A DNA stretch of 17,886 bases from an uncultured Phascolarctobacterium sp. (GCF_934190775.1 NZ_CAKPTG010000027.1:1-17886); one strand, 5' to 3'; shown: positions 1 to 7,847, counted from the first letter of the stretch. Program-made: numbers and translations. The notes: generated by a model from the sequence alone, not told the origin.

Positions 1-300
1 AAGTTTATTGAAGAACTAATCTAGCTCTTATTATTTAAAAAAGAAGTTATTTGACTTGGTCTTGCGCTTTCGCGCTCAACCCGCACATTCGCTTTTTTCT
101 AGGTTCAATGTTCAGTTTTCAAGGTTCAGTTTCTGACTTCGATAAATTGTCATCTTCTGCGTCAACCCATCGCCTCGCTCGTTCGATATACTATAAGTAT
201 TATCTCACTCGCTCAGCTCGAGTTTCCTTGAATCTAAGCAATTTCTCTTTACCAGTGCCTAGCGATTTTGGCTTTTGTTTTGTTGCCGTATCGCGTCGAC
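1..300 (-). other. Probable rRNA operon leader (16S gene just outside the window)
   Basis: No protein gene is supported here. Read on the minus strand, positions 129-100 contain CTTGAAAACTGAACATTGA, a motif typical of Bacillota 16S leaders and 16S-23S spacers just before mature rRNA. It is embedded in short direct repeats (TGAACCT twice). A GCGC-GAAA-GCGC mini-hairpin lies at 64-75 and an ATACT/AGTAT inverted repeat near 188-203. Together with the strong minus-strand promoter at 307-335 this suggests the leader of a leftward rRNA operon. The mature 16S start is not visible, so the assignment is inferred from motif and layout. A 16S-23S spacer is the alternative, but the upstream promoter argues for a leader. 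The predicted reading frames of about 60-90 codons in this stretch have no ribosome binding sites and no recognisable product. Confidence 0.55.
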
Positions 301-306
301 TTGTAT

Positions 307-335
307 ATAATACCATGTGACCTACATTATGTCAA
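307..335 (-). promoter_or_regulatory. Strong sigma-A promoter, likely rRNA operon promoter
   Basis: Minus strand: -35 TTGACA (335-330), exactly 17 bases, then -10 TATTAT (312-307). Upstream, at about 336-370, lie phased A-runs on the minus strand that resemble an UP element. The -35 is a perfect match and the -10 matches 5 of 6. The only thing downstream is the rRNA-leader-like region, about 300 bases before the window edge, a distance that fits an rRNA promoter. Confidence 0.75.
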
Positions 336-500
336 CACCTTTTTTGTTACTTTTTTAACATTTTTCCGTGATACACGTGGTTCAGTATTCAAAAGAAGTA
401 TCATGTATACACGCTTTAAAGCACCTGAAATTTCTTATGAAAATCTCAAAAAAGTTAAAATTTCTACCGAAAAATAGTAAAAAACGCGTAAATTTCTCCA
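336..500. other. AT-rich intergenic stretch without a gene
   Basis: This lies between the radical SAM terminator and the rRNA-type promoter. It is A/T-rich with several A-runs (minus-strand sense close to the promoter, possibly UP-element sequence). Short open frames on the plus strand lack a ribosome binding site and overlap one another. I see no RNA gene or repeat here. Confidence 0.5.
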
Positions 501-550
501 AAAAAATTGAGCTGACTCAAGAATTTTTTCTCTCGTCAGCTCGTTTTTTA
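501..550 (-). terminator. Rho-independent terminator after the radical SAM gene
   Basis: A perfect 8-bp inverted repeat, GAGCTGAC (509-516) and GTCAGCTC (535-542), encloses an 18-base loop. On the minus strand the stem is followed by a T-run (508-501). On the plus strand it is also followed by a T-run (544-549), so it could act in both directions. It lies about 25 bases past the radical SAM stop codon and insulates that gene from the rRNA promoter region. Confidence 0.85.
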
Positions 551-566
551 TTGTACTAACACCATT

Positions 567-2285
567 CTATTTTACTTCAATTGGCAGCTTAATCAGCTTC
601 TGTTGCGCACCACTGTTATCCAGCATCACAAAAATTTCTTCTGCATTACCGGTTTCCCAATCTGCTTTAAACAACTCAATCGGATAAACCTTGTGAATCT
701 GGCGCCAGCTGCTGAATTTATATGTAGGAATATATTGGCGCACCTTTACTTCATCACGCCAAAATTCTGATACCACTTCAAAAATTGCTTCCGTCTGCCA
801 CTTCAGCCACTCAGGACGCCACTGCGGAATCTCGCAGAATACGTCAAAACGCAAAATCTCCAGCAGCTTCGCCTGTTTATCAGCATAGTTTTCTTCTATA
901 AACTGCTTTAAGATAGCTGCGACACCCTTGGCGTTATGTGTCTGCGGATAAAAGCCTGCCTTCACCCACCACTGCGTCAGTTGTTTATAAAAAGCAAAGG
1001 CTGTCATGCCTGAAGCACGTAGCAAAGCGCGAAGCGTATATTTAAAGCCACCGCTGTTTGCCGTCTGGTCCAAAATATTATCCAGATGCTTCAAATATAG
1101 CATATCCTCATATGGCATATACTTCGTCGCTAAAATCTCATAAGGCGGTTCATCCATATAACGCAAATCGTGCTGCTCTGCTTCCCTGCGCATCTGCGTA
1201 CCAGGCAAAACCTTCAAAAAGCCCAGTTGCAGCATATCAGCGCCCAGCCCGTAAACATCATCAAAGGATTTGGCAAAGGTCGGCAAATCCTCGTACGGCA
1301 GACCAGCAATCAAATCAACATGGATATGCATATTACCGAAAGACAGTAGACGTTTGACGTTAGCTGCCAGCTTTTCCCATTTATCCTGTCTGTTGATGGC
1401 CTTCAACGTCGGCTGATGCGTGCTCTGAATGCCGATTTCCAGCTGGAAGCGTCCCTTCGGCACCGTCTCCAGAAAATCTATAATGCGCTCAGAGAGTATA
1501 TCGGCCTTAATTTCAAAGTGAAATGTAGCATTTGTATCAGCCTGCGCCAGATGCTGCATCATCGGCAGAAAATATTTTTCGTCAAGATTGTAAGTACGAT
1601 CGACAAACTTTACCAGCGGCACACCTGCAGCAATAAATCTGTCCAAATCGCGCAGCACAAGCTCCAGCGGACGCTTGCGCACAGAACGCGATATACCGGA
1701 CAAACAATATGCGCAGTTAAACGGGCAGCCACGCGTGCATTCGTAATATACTATCTTATGCTCTGCCAGCATTTTTTCCAAATCAGGATACGGAAACGGC
1801 AGCAGGGACATATCCTCTATTATGGTGATGCCGCCGTTCAGGTTCACCTGCTCCCCTTCGCGATACGCAATATGCTTAGGGACAGGGACAGCGCCACCGC
1901 CAGCCAAATACCGTAGCAGCTCGCTGAATACAAGCTCGCCCTCACCCTGCACGATGTAGTCTGCCTGCGGCAGCTCCGCAAAGATTCTTTCTGCGTCAAA
2001 CGCAACCTCCGGCCCGCCAATCACGATTGCAGCCTGCGGACGTAGCTTGCGCAGCATGCGGATTAGCTTGAAGACGAAGGGTTTGTTCCAGATATGCACT
2101 GAAAAACCGTAGACCTGCGCCGGTGCTGCCATGATTTTTTCCAGCACCGCCAGAATCGGCGTGTTGATAGTTTCTTCTATTAAAGTTATTTCGTGCCCCT
2201 GCGCTTTGGCATATTCGCCGACGTAGCGCAGGCCAAGGCCCGTATGAATATATTTACTGTTAATTGCGCTTAATACTACTTGCAT
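567..2285 (-). CDS. Cobalamin-binding-type radical SAM protein with DUF4080-like C-terminus
   Basis: A 572-residue protein in three parts. The N-terminal ~140 residues form a Rossmann-like cobalamin-binding domain (VIGGPEV near 88-94) in which I do not see the classical DxHxxG cobalamin motif. The radical SAM core carries the cluster cysteines in CPFNCAYC (residues 187, 191, 194). The long C-terminal extension from about residue 370 resembles the DUF4080 region found behind such enzymes. The family uses a 4Fe-4S cluster and S-adenosylmethionine for radical chemistry; the substrate of this subgroup is unknown to me. The ATG at 2285 is preferred because GAGGAG (2298-2293) sits seven bases upstream. 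A TTG at 2300 also opens the frame but overlaps that site. The gene stands alone between two terminators. Confidence 0.85.
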   Translation of the reverse strand: MQVVLSAINSKYIHTGLGLRYVGEYAKAQGHEITLIEETINTPILAVLEKIMAAPAQVYGFSVHIWNKPFVFKLIRMLRKLRPQAAIVIGGPEVAFDAERIFAELPQADYIVQGEGELVFSELLRYLAGGGAVPVPKHIAYREGEQVNLNGGITIIEDMSLLPFPYPDLEKMLAEHKIVYYECTRGCPFNCAYCLSGISRSVRKRPLELVLRDLDRFIAAGVPLVKFVDRTYNLDEKYFLPMMQHLAQADTNATFHFEIKADILSERIIDFLETVPKGRFQLEIGIQSTHQPTLKAINRQDKWEKLAANVKRLLSFGNMHIHVDLIAGLPYEDLPTFAKSFDDVYGLGADMLQLGFLKVLPGTQMRREAEQHDLRYMDEPPYEILATKYMPYEDMLYLKHLDNILDQTANSGGFKYTLRALLRASGMTAFAFYKQLTQWWVKAGFYPQTHNAKGVAAILKQFIEENYADKQAKLLEILRFDVFCEIPQWRPEWLKWQTEAIFEVVSEFWRDEVKVRQYIPTYKFSSWRQIHKVYPIELFKADWETGNAEEIFVMLDNSGAQQKLIKLPIEVK

Positions 2286-2319
2286 TCCTCTGCTCCTCAA
2301 TTTTTAACCACAAATACAG

Positions 2320-2348
2320 AAAAAGCTCTACAACCGAAATTGTAGAGC
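2320..2348 (-). terminator. Terminator attached to the displaced tRNA-Leu 3' fragment
   Basis: The inverted repeat GCTCTACAA (2325-2333) / TTGTAGAGC (2340-2348) has a 6-base loop, and on the minus strand it is followed by TTTTT (2324-2320). It sits directly behind the partial tRNA-Leu copy at 2349-2377, as the terminator at 3188-3218 sits behind the intact tRNA, but the stem sequences are unrelated. At present it would end toxin-antitoxin transcription. Confidence 0.85.
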
Positions 2349-2377
2349 CTAAATTTACTGGTGCCGAAGGCCGGACT
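2349..2377 (-). repeat. Direct repeat copy A: truncated tRNA-Leu 3' end (candidate attachment-site scar)
   Basis: These 29 bases are identical to 3217-3245. Positions 2359-2377 match the last 19 bases of tRNA-Leu including CCA, and 2349-2358 match the 10 bases beyond the tRNA end. Similarity stops abruptly at 2378, so there is no acceptor 5' strand, D arm or anticodon arm: this is a 3' fragment and not a second tRNA. Its own terminator follows it. The copy pair encloses the toxin-antitoxin operon. Confidence 0.85.
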
Positions 2378-2442
2378 AAAATCCACCGCATAGCACTATT
2401 GAATTTTTAGGTCTGACTTTATGTGGTCGTTTTTATATGGTT

Positions 2443-2769
2443 TTATGTATTTGATTCTGCCAATTTTTCCAAATTGAGTCCGCCATATACTATACGAATT
2501 ATATTTACATTTTGCTTTTGCTCGTCAACAATATAAAATACAATATAATTATTAACTGGCAGCTTATGCATTTGCATACTTGCCCATGGCTCCCATTCAA
2601 CTAATGAATATCGTGTTGGCAAAATATCTAAAGCACGGATTTCTTTACGTATCCGATTCACCTGATTTCTTGCTGACTGTGGTGCATAAAGCTTTTTTGA
2701 AATATAATCATATATACTTTTAATATCCAGCAATCCTTGCGGAGAATACATCACCTTATATTTAATCAT
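2443..2769 (-). CDS. RelE/ParE-family toxin
   Basis: A 108-residue basic protein of the RelE/ParE toxin fold. It opens with a strand (KYKVMYSPQGLLDIKSIYDYI) leading into two helices and ends with strands carrying the family-like segment IVFYIVDEQKQNVNIIRIVYGG. RelE members cleave mRNA at the ribosome, while ParE members poison gyrase; sequence reading alone does not decide which applies. Its ATG overlaps the TGA of the antitoxin in an ATGA junction (2766-2769), so translation is probably coupled. No terminator lies directly after it; the hairpin at 2320-2348 is the first one downstream. Confidence 0.85.
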   Translation of the reverse strand: MIKYKVMYSPQGLLDIKSIYDYISKKLYAPQSARNQVNRIRKEIRALDILPTRYSLVEWEPWASMQMHKLPVNNYIVFYIVDEQKQNVNIIRIVYGGLNLEKLAESNT

Positions 2770-3071
2770 ATACCTAGTTCCTCTGCCAAAATCGCGTCAA
2801 CTTCATCGGCAGTATAGGCTTTGCCACTCTTCATTGAGTCGATACCTTTATGAAGCTCAGCATCAATTTCTTCTCGAATCATAGCACCAATAGCAGTTGG
2901 CTGTTTTACTGGTAATTGTAAATTTAACGGCAAGCCGTTAGTGAGAACTATCTGGCTGTAAAACATTTGGATAGCACTTGCCGGACTAATCCCTAATTGA
3001 TTTAAAATATTTTCGGCATTTTGTTTTAAATTTGTGTCTATTCTTGCGTAAAGTGCAGTTGTAGTTGCCAT
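2766..3071 (-). CDS. RelB/DinJ-family antitoxin
   Basis: A 101-residue antitoxin. Residues 1-50 form a ribbon-helix-helix DNA-binding domain of the RelB/DinJ type (ALYARIDTNLKQNAENIL, then LGISPASAIQMFYSQI). The acidic C-terminal half would wrap and neutralise the toxin. Such antitoxins repress their own promoter, alone or with the toxin. The ATG at 3071 has AGGAGG eight bases upstream. The gene precedes and overlaps the toxin by four bases, the usual order. The module lies between the two copies of the tRNA-Leu 3' repeat, which suggests acquisition as a unit. Confidence 0.88.
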   Translation of the reverse strand: MATTTALYARIDTNLKQNAENILNQLGISPASAIQMFYSQIVLTNGLPLNLQLPVKQPTAIGAMIREEIDAELHKGIDSMKSGKAYTADEVDAILAEELGI

Positions 3072-3094
3072 ATCAATGTCCTCCTTTTTCTTTC

Positions 3095-3135
3095 AGTATA
3101 ACATTGATTTTCGGCATATGCAAGCGATTGCAAGC
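3095..3135 (-). promoter_or_regulatory. Toxin-antitoxin promoter with candidate operator repeats
   Basis: Minus strand: -35 TTGCAT (3123-3118), 17 bases, -10 TATACT (3100-3095). Two GCTTGCA units lie exactly 10 bases apart (3135-3129 and 3125-3119), so they face the same side of the helix, and the second overlaps the -35. The palindrome GCATATGC lies at 3114-3121. Ribbon-helix-helix antitoxins bind such short phased repeats, so autoregulation here is plausible but inferred. Confidence 0.7.
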
Positions 3136-3187
3136 AAATGATTATTTTTTATGTTTAACTTATTCAGTAGCAAAGTGCTTATTATAC

Positions 3188-3218
3188 AAAAAAGCGGTCT
3201 ATCTTTCGATAAACCGCT
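3188..3218 (-). terminator. Terminator of tRNA-Leu
   Basis: An 11-bp stem with one mismatch (3193-3203 with 3208-3218) has a 4-base loop. On the minus strand it is followed by a run of T (3192-3188). It starts nine bases after the tRNA CCA end. The stem base overlaps the first two bases of the 29-bp repeat copy B. Confidence 0.88.
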
Positions 3219-3245
3219 AAATTTACTGGTGCCGAAGGCCGGACT
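3217..3245 (-). repeat. Direct repeat copy B: 3' end of the intact tRNA-Leu plus 10 flanking bases
   Basis: Identical over 29 bases to 2349-2377, 868 bases away. This copy completes the functional tRNA-Leu. It is the candidate recombination core at the tRNA-proximal end of the toxin-antitoxin segment. Confidence 0.85.
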
Positions 3246-3313
3246 CGAACCGGCACGAGCGTGAACCCGCTTGATTTTGAGTCAAGTGCGTCTGCCAATT
3301 CCGCCACTTCGGC
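3227..3313 (-). tRNA. tRNA-Leu (anticodon CAA)
   Basis: An 87-base class II tRNA. The acceptor stem GCCGAAG pairs with CTTCGGC, followed by A and an encoded CCA. The anticodon stem CTTGA/TCAAG holds the loop CTCAAAA, giving anticodon CAA, which reads UUG. A long variable arm and the T-arm GGTTCGAGTCC are present. A small GTTCC/GGAAC hairpin (3318-3322 with 3331-3335) lies in the 5' leader. The gene has its own promoter and terminator. Its 3' end is duplicated at 2349-2377. Confidence 0.97.
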
Positions 3314-3342
3314 ATAAGTTCCAATCACTCGGAACAATAGTA

Positions 3343-3371
3343 ATTATACTCGTTTCTTAAAGCTTTGTCAA
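3343..3371 (-). promoter_or_regulatory. Consensus promoter of tRNA-Leu
   Basis: Minus strand: -35 TTGACA (3371-3366), 17-base spacer, -10 TATAAT (3348-3343), perfect in both hexamers. It lies between the jetC stop and the tRNA. No convincing terminator follows jetC, so jet transcripts could run into the tRNA. Confidence 0.93.
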
Positions 3372-3422
3372 TAGCCTTATTTAAAAATTCTTATAGGGGA
3401 TTACTTACTACCAAAATACCTC

Positions 3423-6400
3423 TTAGAACAAACTATCCATCTGCCCTTCATCAGTCACCTCAACACGCGCCAGACTCAGAAACTCAACATCATTACCGGC
3501 AATATGCTTGCTTTTCAAATAAGAAATATTACTCAACTTAGACGAAATTAAGTTTAAAACATAGATGTTGTCATAACAATTATAAATCGACTCACCACCA
3601 AGTCCGGTAAAGGATATCAGCTGAGTATTATTTTTTGCTGCCATCTCCATTAACGGCGTAAGCAGATGCGCGGCATTAGTCTGAGCAAACGGATTATCCA
3701 TCATTAGTACCTTGCCTTCATTGCGGTCTGCATAAACGTCTGCATCATCACGACGCATGTAATACAAAAGGCTCGAAAGAATAACAAATGCTGATAAAAA
3801 ACCCTCTCCACCGGAATTACGTGCTACGTCACGCCAGGAAATCTGTATTTCACGCTGCGCCTCAACCTTGAACATCTGCACATGAACATTATTAATACCA
3901 ACAACGGTATCGAAAAGTTCTTTGGTAGTCAACAGCTTACCAAGCAGTTCAGCGAGGGGTTCACCTTTGCTTAATTTTGCCAATCCTTTTTCCGCTATTG
4001 TATCTACTAAATCTGTAATACTACGATGATAAATATTAGCGTTTTCCTCCCAGTCAGGAAGCTGCAATTTGAGCATTTTTACATAATGACCACGAATTTG
4101 AATGCTAGAATTGCGATCAATATATCCTAATTGCTTGTGAACTTCCTTAAGATAATCCTCTAACTGAGTAATGATTTGTTCTTTTTCCTGCTTAACTATA
4201 GCAATATCAACCTGTAGCTTTTCAGATATTCTGACATAGGACTCTAAAACAGCATTAAGCTGCTTTACAAAGATTTTAGCATCGCTTGTAAGCTCCTGCA
4301 GCATCTCTATACATTTTTTATAGGAATCCTCTTGAAAAGCTTCTACATTACGCAACCTGATTAGAGCCTGCTCCAGCTTTCGTTTCGCCTCATCTTCCTG
4401 CGCTTGGGCAATCTTATATTCTTTTCTCAACGATAACGTATAACTTGACAGCTCTTCTTGTGAAAAATCTTCCAATTTAAAGCTTTCACACCACTCTACA
4501 GTTGTCGCGCCTTCATTATATTCAGCTAGACCAATAATATTCTCCCTAATATTCTGCTCTTGTTCTCCCAAGGATTTTTGCAAATCTTCCTTCAGCCTGC
4601 GCTTATACTGCAGCATATTTTTCTCTTCTGCAAAATTTCTCTCAACAACTTCATCCTTAGGCAAAGGCTCAACAACATGACATTTTTCTTCCATCTGTCT
4701 AAGAATATTATTTTGCTCCCCCTGCACCTGTGTTAGTCTTTTTTCAATATCTATACGTGCATCTCCAAGCTTTTTCTTATCTTGAGTCAGCTGCTTCTGC
4801 TTTGCATCCAGCTCCTGCATTTTAGCTTCGCTATAACGTTCATTCACCCATTCTTTGCTTTCCAGGCCAAAACGATTTGCTCTATCTCGCAGCTTTTGTT
4901 TAACTTTTTGCACCTTGCTTGCGAGATTTGCTCTATTATCCTCAAGCGCTCTTAATTCTCCGGAAAGCTTTTCCTGAATGCTATTTAACCGTGCTTTCAA
5001 GGCTTCAGTATTCTGCGCAATGTCATCAGCAAAATTTTTTGGCTTAGTCACCTTCTTATAGCCTGCATATTTAGCCATTTCATCATTCAGAGCTTTCATA
5101 TTACCTGAAAGATCCGCAAGAGATTTTATTTGCCACTCCAGGTTATTTTGCAATTTTTCAAGCTTATCGTCTAGTCTTTTCTTTGCATTTTCAGCTTTAT
5201 CCAAAGTATTATTGCATTCATATAGCTGCTTATTATCAATCAGATATTGTTGATATTTTGCTGTCAACTGCTGCAATGCCTCCTGACGCAGTTTCAGCTT
5301 TTCTATCATCTGGCCTATTTTTGCTAAATCCTGGCTAATATTTTCCTGTGTCAGTAAATTATCAGCTTTTTCTGCCTGGCACTGCGCCTCCCGCTTCTGC
5401 AGCTTGGCAATTGCCTCCTGCAAAGAAAGCAGCTCATCCTTCAGCCTCTCATAGCTTTCTTTGGTAAGGCTCTGTTCTACCAGCTCGCTATATTTCGCAC
5501 TGTATAAATCATATTCAGCCTTTCGTTGCTGAAGCTCCTGTTCAATCTTCTGCAGCTTTGCCTTCAATTCAGCCAGCAGACGCTGCAGTTTTTCTTCGTT
5601 TAGCAGATTATCGTTAAATAGCATAAAGAAATTCACATCTGCACTTTTAAGGACACCATTATCGACCTTTGTCTGTGTAGCTTGCGTTAAGCTTTCGCGT
5701 AAAATAATCGGCACCGGGAGTGAAGTATAAATATTTTTTTCAGCCCTTTGCAGGTCTTCTATTTCTTTGCCGGTCATAATCAAAGCATACGGCAGGAACG
5801 GATGCTGTTTTACCAGCTCCAGGTTCAATTCCTCACTATTTTTATTGTTTTTCAGCCATTCCATGCCATATACAATATTTATGCCCAAACGCTCCAGCAT
5901 CTGCACCAGTTCAGTTGACAGCTCCACGGTTTTGCCAGTCTGCAGTCCCTGATACTTTTTCTGTACTGTATCTAATTTATGCAACAGCTTTGTTCTGGCT
6001 TCATCCATTTCCGAAAGCTTTTTGGAAAGCTCTTTTTGAATATATTCTTTATCAAAAAGATATATCTCGTCAAGCTGAAGATATTGCAGCAAGGTTTTTC
6101 GTTTTGCAAGCTGTTCATCAAGCTGTTTTTTAACCTGGGTACGCTCAACTAAGAGTTGCTCTTTACTGCCCCTTTCTTTTGAGCAATCCTGTAAGCTACG
6201 ATCCAAGTCACTAAACGCAGTTTTCAGGCCACTTAAATTCTGCTGTTGCTGTTTCTGCCTATCACTGGCTTCCTGCTCATCAGCTACCAGCTTTTCTGCC
6301 ATAACCTTTAACACACCGGCCTCATATTCTCCCAGCATATTACGCTGCAAAGCACCAGCGCCAGGTTGCCACTTTTTATTATAGCTTTCCTCAACATCAT

Positions 6401-7847
6401 CATAAGCCTGCACTAAGCTTTGAAGACGTCCCTGCGTAGTATGCAGCTCATTCAATCTGCTGATCAACTCTGATAGTTCTTGTTTGGCTTGTTTTTGTAA
6501 GTCAAGACAAGCCTTCTTGTCACTCTCTTCCTGCTGAAAGCGCTCCTGCATCTTTTGCAGCTCCTGCCCAATATATTCTTTCAGCAAATAGCCAATATAT
6601 TCGCGTTCCGGCTCAAGGTCCTTATTCTTTTTACGGGAAACAGCAACTCTCTGCTCTACTCTTTGTAATTCCAACACATCTTCATTTAAGCGCTCCTGCA
6701 GGTCCGCACAATCCAGAATATGCCGCCGTCTTTCCCATAATTGTGACTGCTCTTCCAGTTGACTGCTTTGCTGTTCATTATCTTCTTTTAGTACGATTAA
6801 CGCTTCTTTTTTATCTTCTGCATAATAAAAATTACTGGAAAACTCTTCATGCAGCAAATGCACCAATTGTTTGCCTAAAGCATCCAATTCAGCATTGCAA
6901 ACAGCAATTTCCGTTTCATTTTTAGCAGCGAACCGGTTAAGCTCAGCCAGGCACTCATAAATTTTATTCAGCTTAACAGCGACAGTAGCAGAAGAAGCTT
7001 CATACTCTTTGCCAAATGTCAAGATAGGTGTCGCCTCCTGCTGAAATGCAATAAGCTTTTCCTGTTGTTTTATTTTTTTAGAATTTTCGTTATAAGTAGT
7101 GATATATTTTCCCAGGATATTACGGAACTCCTGCATCCTGTTGTTGCCTTTATTCAGCTTATTTTCTACAGCATCGAGGAACCATTTTTCTACCAGCCCC
7201 TTCTCATCCTTGCATTCAGCAAACAGCTTAGAAAGACCAGACTCCTCTTCGTTGATTTTCTTAATAATATTCTGCCATTCGCGATAATCTATACCATATT
7301 CTGCAAGCTTAGCAAAGTACTGCCTGCTTTGCGCAGAGTTGTTCATATCATAGCAAAAAAACTTGTTTATTCTTTCCTTTTTATACTCATCAAACATCTT
7401 GTGACAAGCATTGAAGCTTTTAATTCTGAGCTCCTTTTTATCACTCTCGACAACAGGCAGGTGATTTATATCCTGCTCACATGGCTCGGTATACTCGCTG
7501 ATAAAATTTATCAGCTCCAGCTCCTCTTCGTTATCCATATTTTGGCTCTTACGCACCATCATTCCTGTAAGGCAGTAACCGGCGTCATCCTCCAATACCC
7601 ATTCCACCATAATAAAAGATGGTTTAGATGTATTAAAATAGCTGGCAAAACTACGCTCATTAAGATTACGGTAACGCTTTTGTACAAATGGTGCCGTCAA
7701 AAGTTGCACCAATACGGACTTACCACCACCATTCTGCAAGGAAATCAAAGTGCTTCTGCCATTAAAGTGCAGTGTTTCATCACTGATATGAATGGAATTA
7801 TGGTTATAATTTACATTAACCAGCCTAATAGCATTAATCTTGCTCAT
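3423..7847 (-). CDS. jetC: Wadjet SMC-like ATPase JetC
   Basis: A 1474-residue SMC/MukB-like motor of a Wadjet anti-plasmid system; the complex extrudes DNA loops and triggers cutting of small circles. The N-terminal head carries a Walker A variant, QNGGGKS, at 38-44. Long charged coiled coils run from about 270 to 1290 and are interrupted near 645-740 by a globular segment that fits a hinge. The C-terminal head holds the ABC signature SGGE at 1345-1348 and a Walker B at VLMMDNPF (Asp 1384, then Asn where most SMC proteins have the catalytic Glu), followed by FTGLGGES. It is longer than the ~1100 residues I recall for type I JetC. The ATG at 7847 overlaps the 3' end of jetB by 14 bases, with a GGAG upstream. 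It is the last gene of the operon. Confidence 0.93.
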   Translation of the reverse strand: MSKINAIRLVNVNYNHNSIHISDETLHFNGRSTLISLQNGGGKSVLVQLLTAPFVQKRYRNLNERSFASYFNTSKPSFIMVEWVLEDDAGYCLTGMMVRKSQNMDNEEELELINFISEYTEPCEQDINHLPVVESDKKELRIKSFNACHKMFDEYKKERINKFFCYDMNNSAQSRQYFAKLAEYGIDYREWQNIIKKINEEESGLSKLFAECKDEKGLVEKWFLDAVENKLNKGNNRMQEFRNILGKYITTYNENSKKIKQQEKLIAFQQEATPILTFGKEYEASSATVAVKLNKIYECLAELNRFAAKNETEIAVCNAELDALGKQLVHLLHEEFSSNFYYAEDKKEALIVLKEDNEQQSSQLEEQSQLWERRRHILDCADLQERLNEDVLELQRVEQRVAVSRKKNKDLEPEREYIGYLLKEYIGQELQKMQERFQQEESDKKACLDLQKQAKQELSELISRLNELHTTQGRLQSLVQAYDDVEESYNKKWQPGAGALQRNMLGEYEAGVLKVMAEKLVADEQEASDRQKQQQQNLSGLKTAFSDLDRSLQDCSKERGSKEQLLVERTQVKKQLDEQLAKRKTLLQYLQLDEIYLFDKEYIQKELSKKLSEMDEARTKLLHKLDTVQKKYQGLQTGKTVELSTELVQMLERLGINIVYGMEWLKNNKNSEELNLELVKQHPFLPYALIMTGKEIEDLQRAEKNIYTSLPVPIILRESLTQATQTKVDNGVLKSADVNFFMLFNDNLLNEEKLQRLLAELKAKLQKIEQELQQRKAEYDLYSAKYSELVEQSLTKESYERLKDELLSLQEAIAKLQKREAQCQAEKADNLLTQENISQDLAKIGQMIEKLKLRQEALQQLTAKYQQYLIDNKQLYECNNTLDKAENAKKRLDDKLEKLQNNLEWQIKSLADLSGNMKALNDEMAKYAGYKKVTKPKNFADDIAQNTEALKARLNSIQEKLSGELRALEDNRANLASKVQKVKQKLRDRANRFGLESKEWVNERYSEAKMQELDAKQKQLTQDKKKLGDARIDIEKRLTQVQGEQNNILRQMEEKCHVVEPLPKDEVVERNFAEEKNMLQYKRRLKEDLQKSLGEQEQNIRENIIGLAEYNEGATTVEWCESFKLEDFSQEELSSYTLSLRKEYKIAQAQEDEAKRKLEQALIRLRNVEAFQEDSYKKCIEMLQELTSDAKIFVKQLNAVLESYVRISEKLQVDIAIVKQEKEQIITQLEDYLKEVHKQLGYIDRNSSIQIRGHYVKMLKLQLPDWEENANIYHRSITDLVDTIAEKGLAKLSKGEPLAELLGKLLTTKELFDTVVGINNVHVQMFKVEAQREIQISWRDVARNSGGEGFLSAFVILSSLLYYMRRDDADVYADRNEGKVLMMDNPFAQTNAAHLLTPLMEMAAKNNTQLISFTGLGGESIYNCYDNIYVLNLISSKLSNISYLKSKHIAGNDVEFLSLARVEVTDEGQMDSLF

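Noticed and set aside
51..559. Three overlapping open frames of 63-89 codons on the plus strand
   Set aside because: None has a ribosome binding site or a recognisable product, and they overlap the rRNA-type promoter, leader and terminator read on the other strand.
2359..2377. Second tRNA-Leu gene
   Set aside because: Only the last 19 bases match; there is no partner acceptor strand, anticodon arm or D arm upstream.
3072..3226. CRISPR-like short repeats near the antitoxin promoter
   Set aside because: There are only two 7-base units one helical turn apart, with no spacer-repeat periodicity and no cas genes; an operator explains them better.
3423..7847. JetC as a chromosomal SMC, MukB or RecN-type protein
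   Set aside because: It lies in an operon with a kleisin, a KITE-like subunit and a Toprim nuclease, which defines Wadjet; RecN is present separately.
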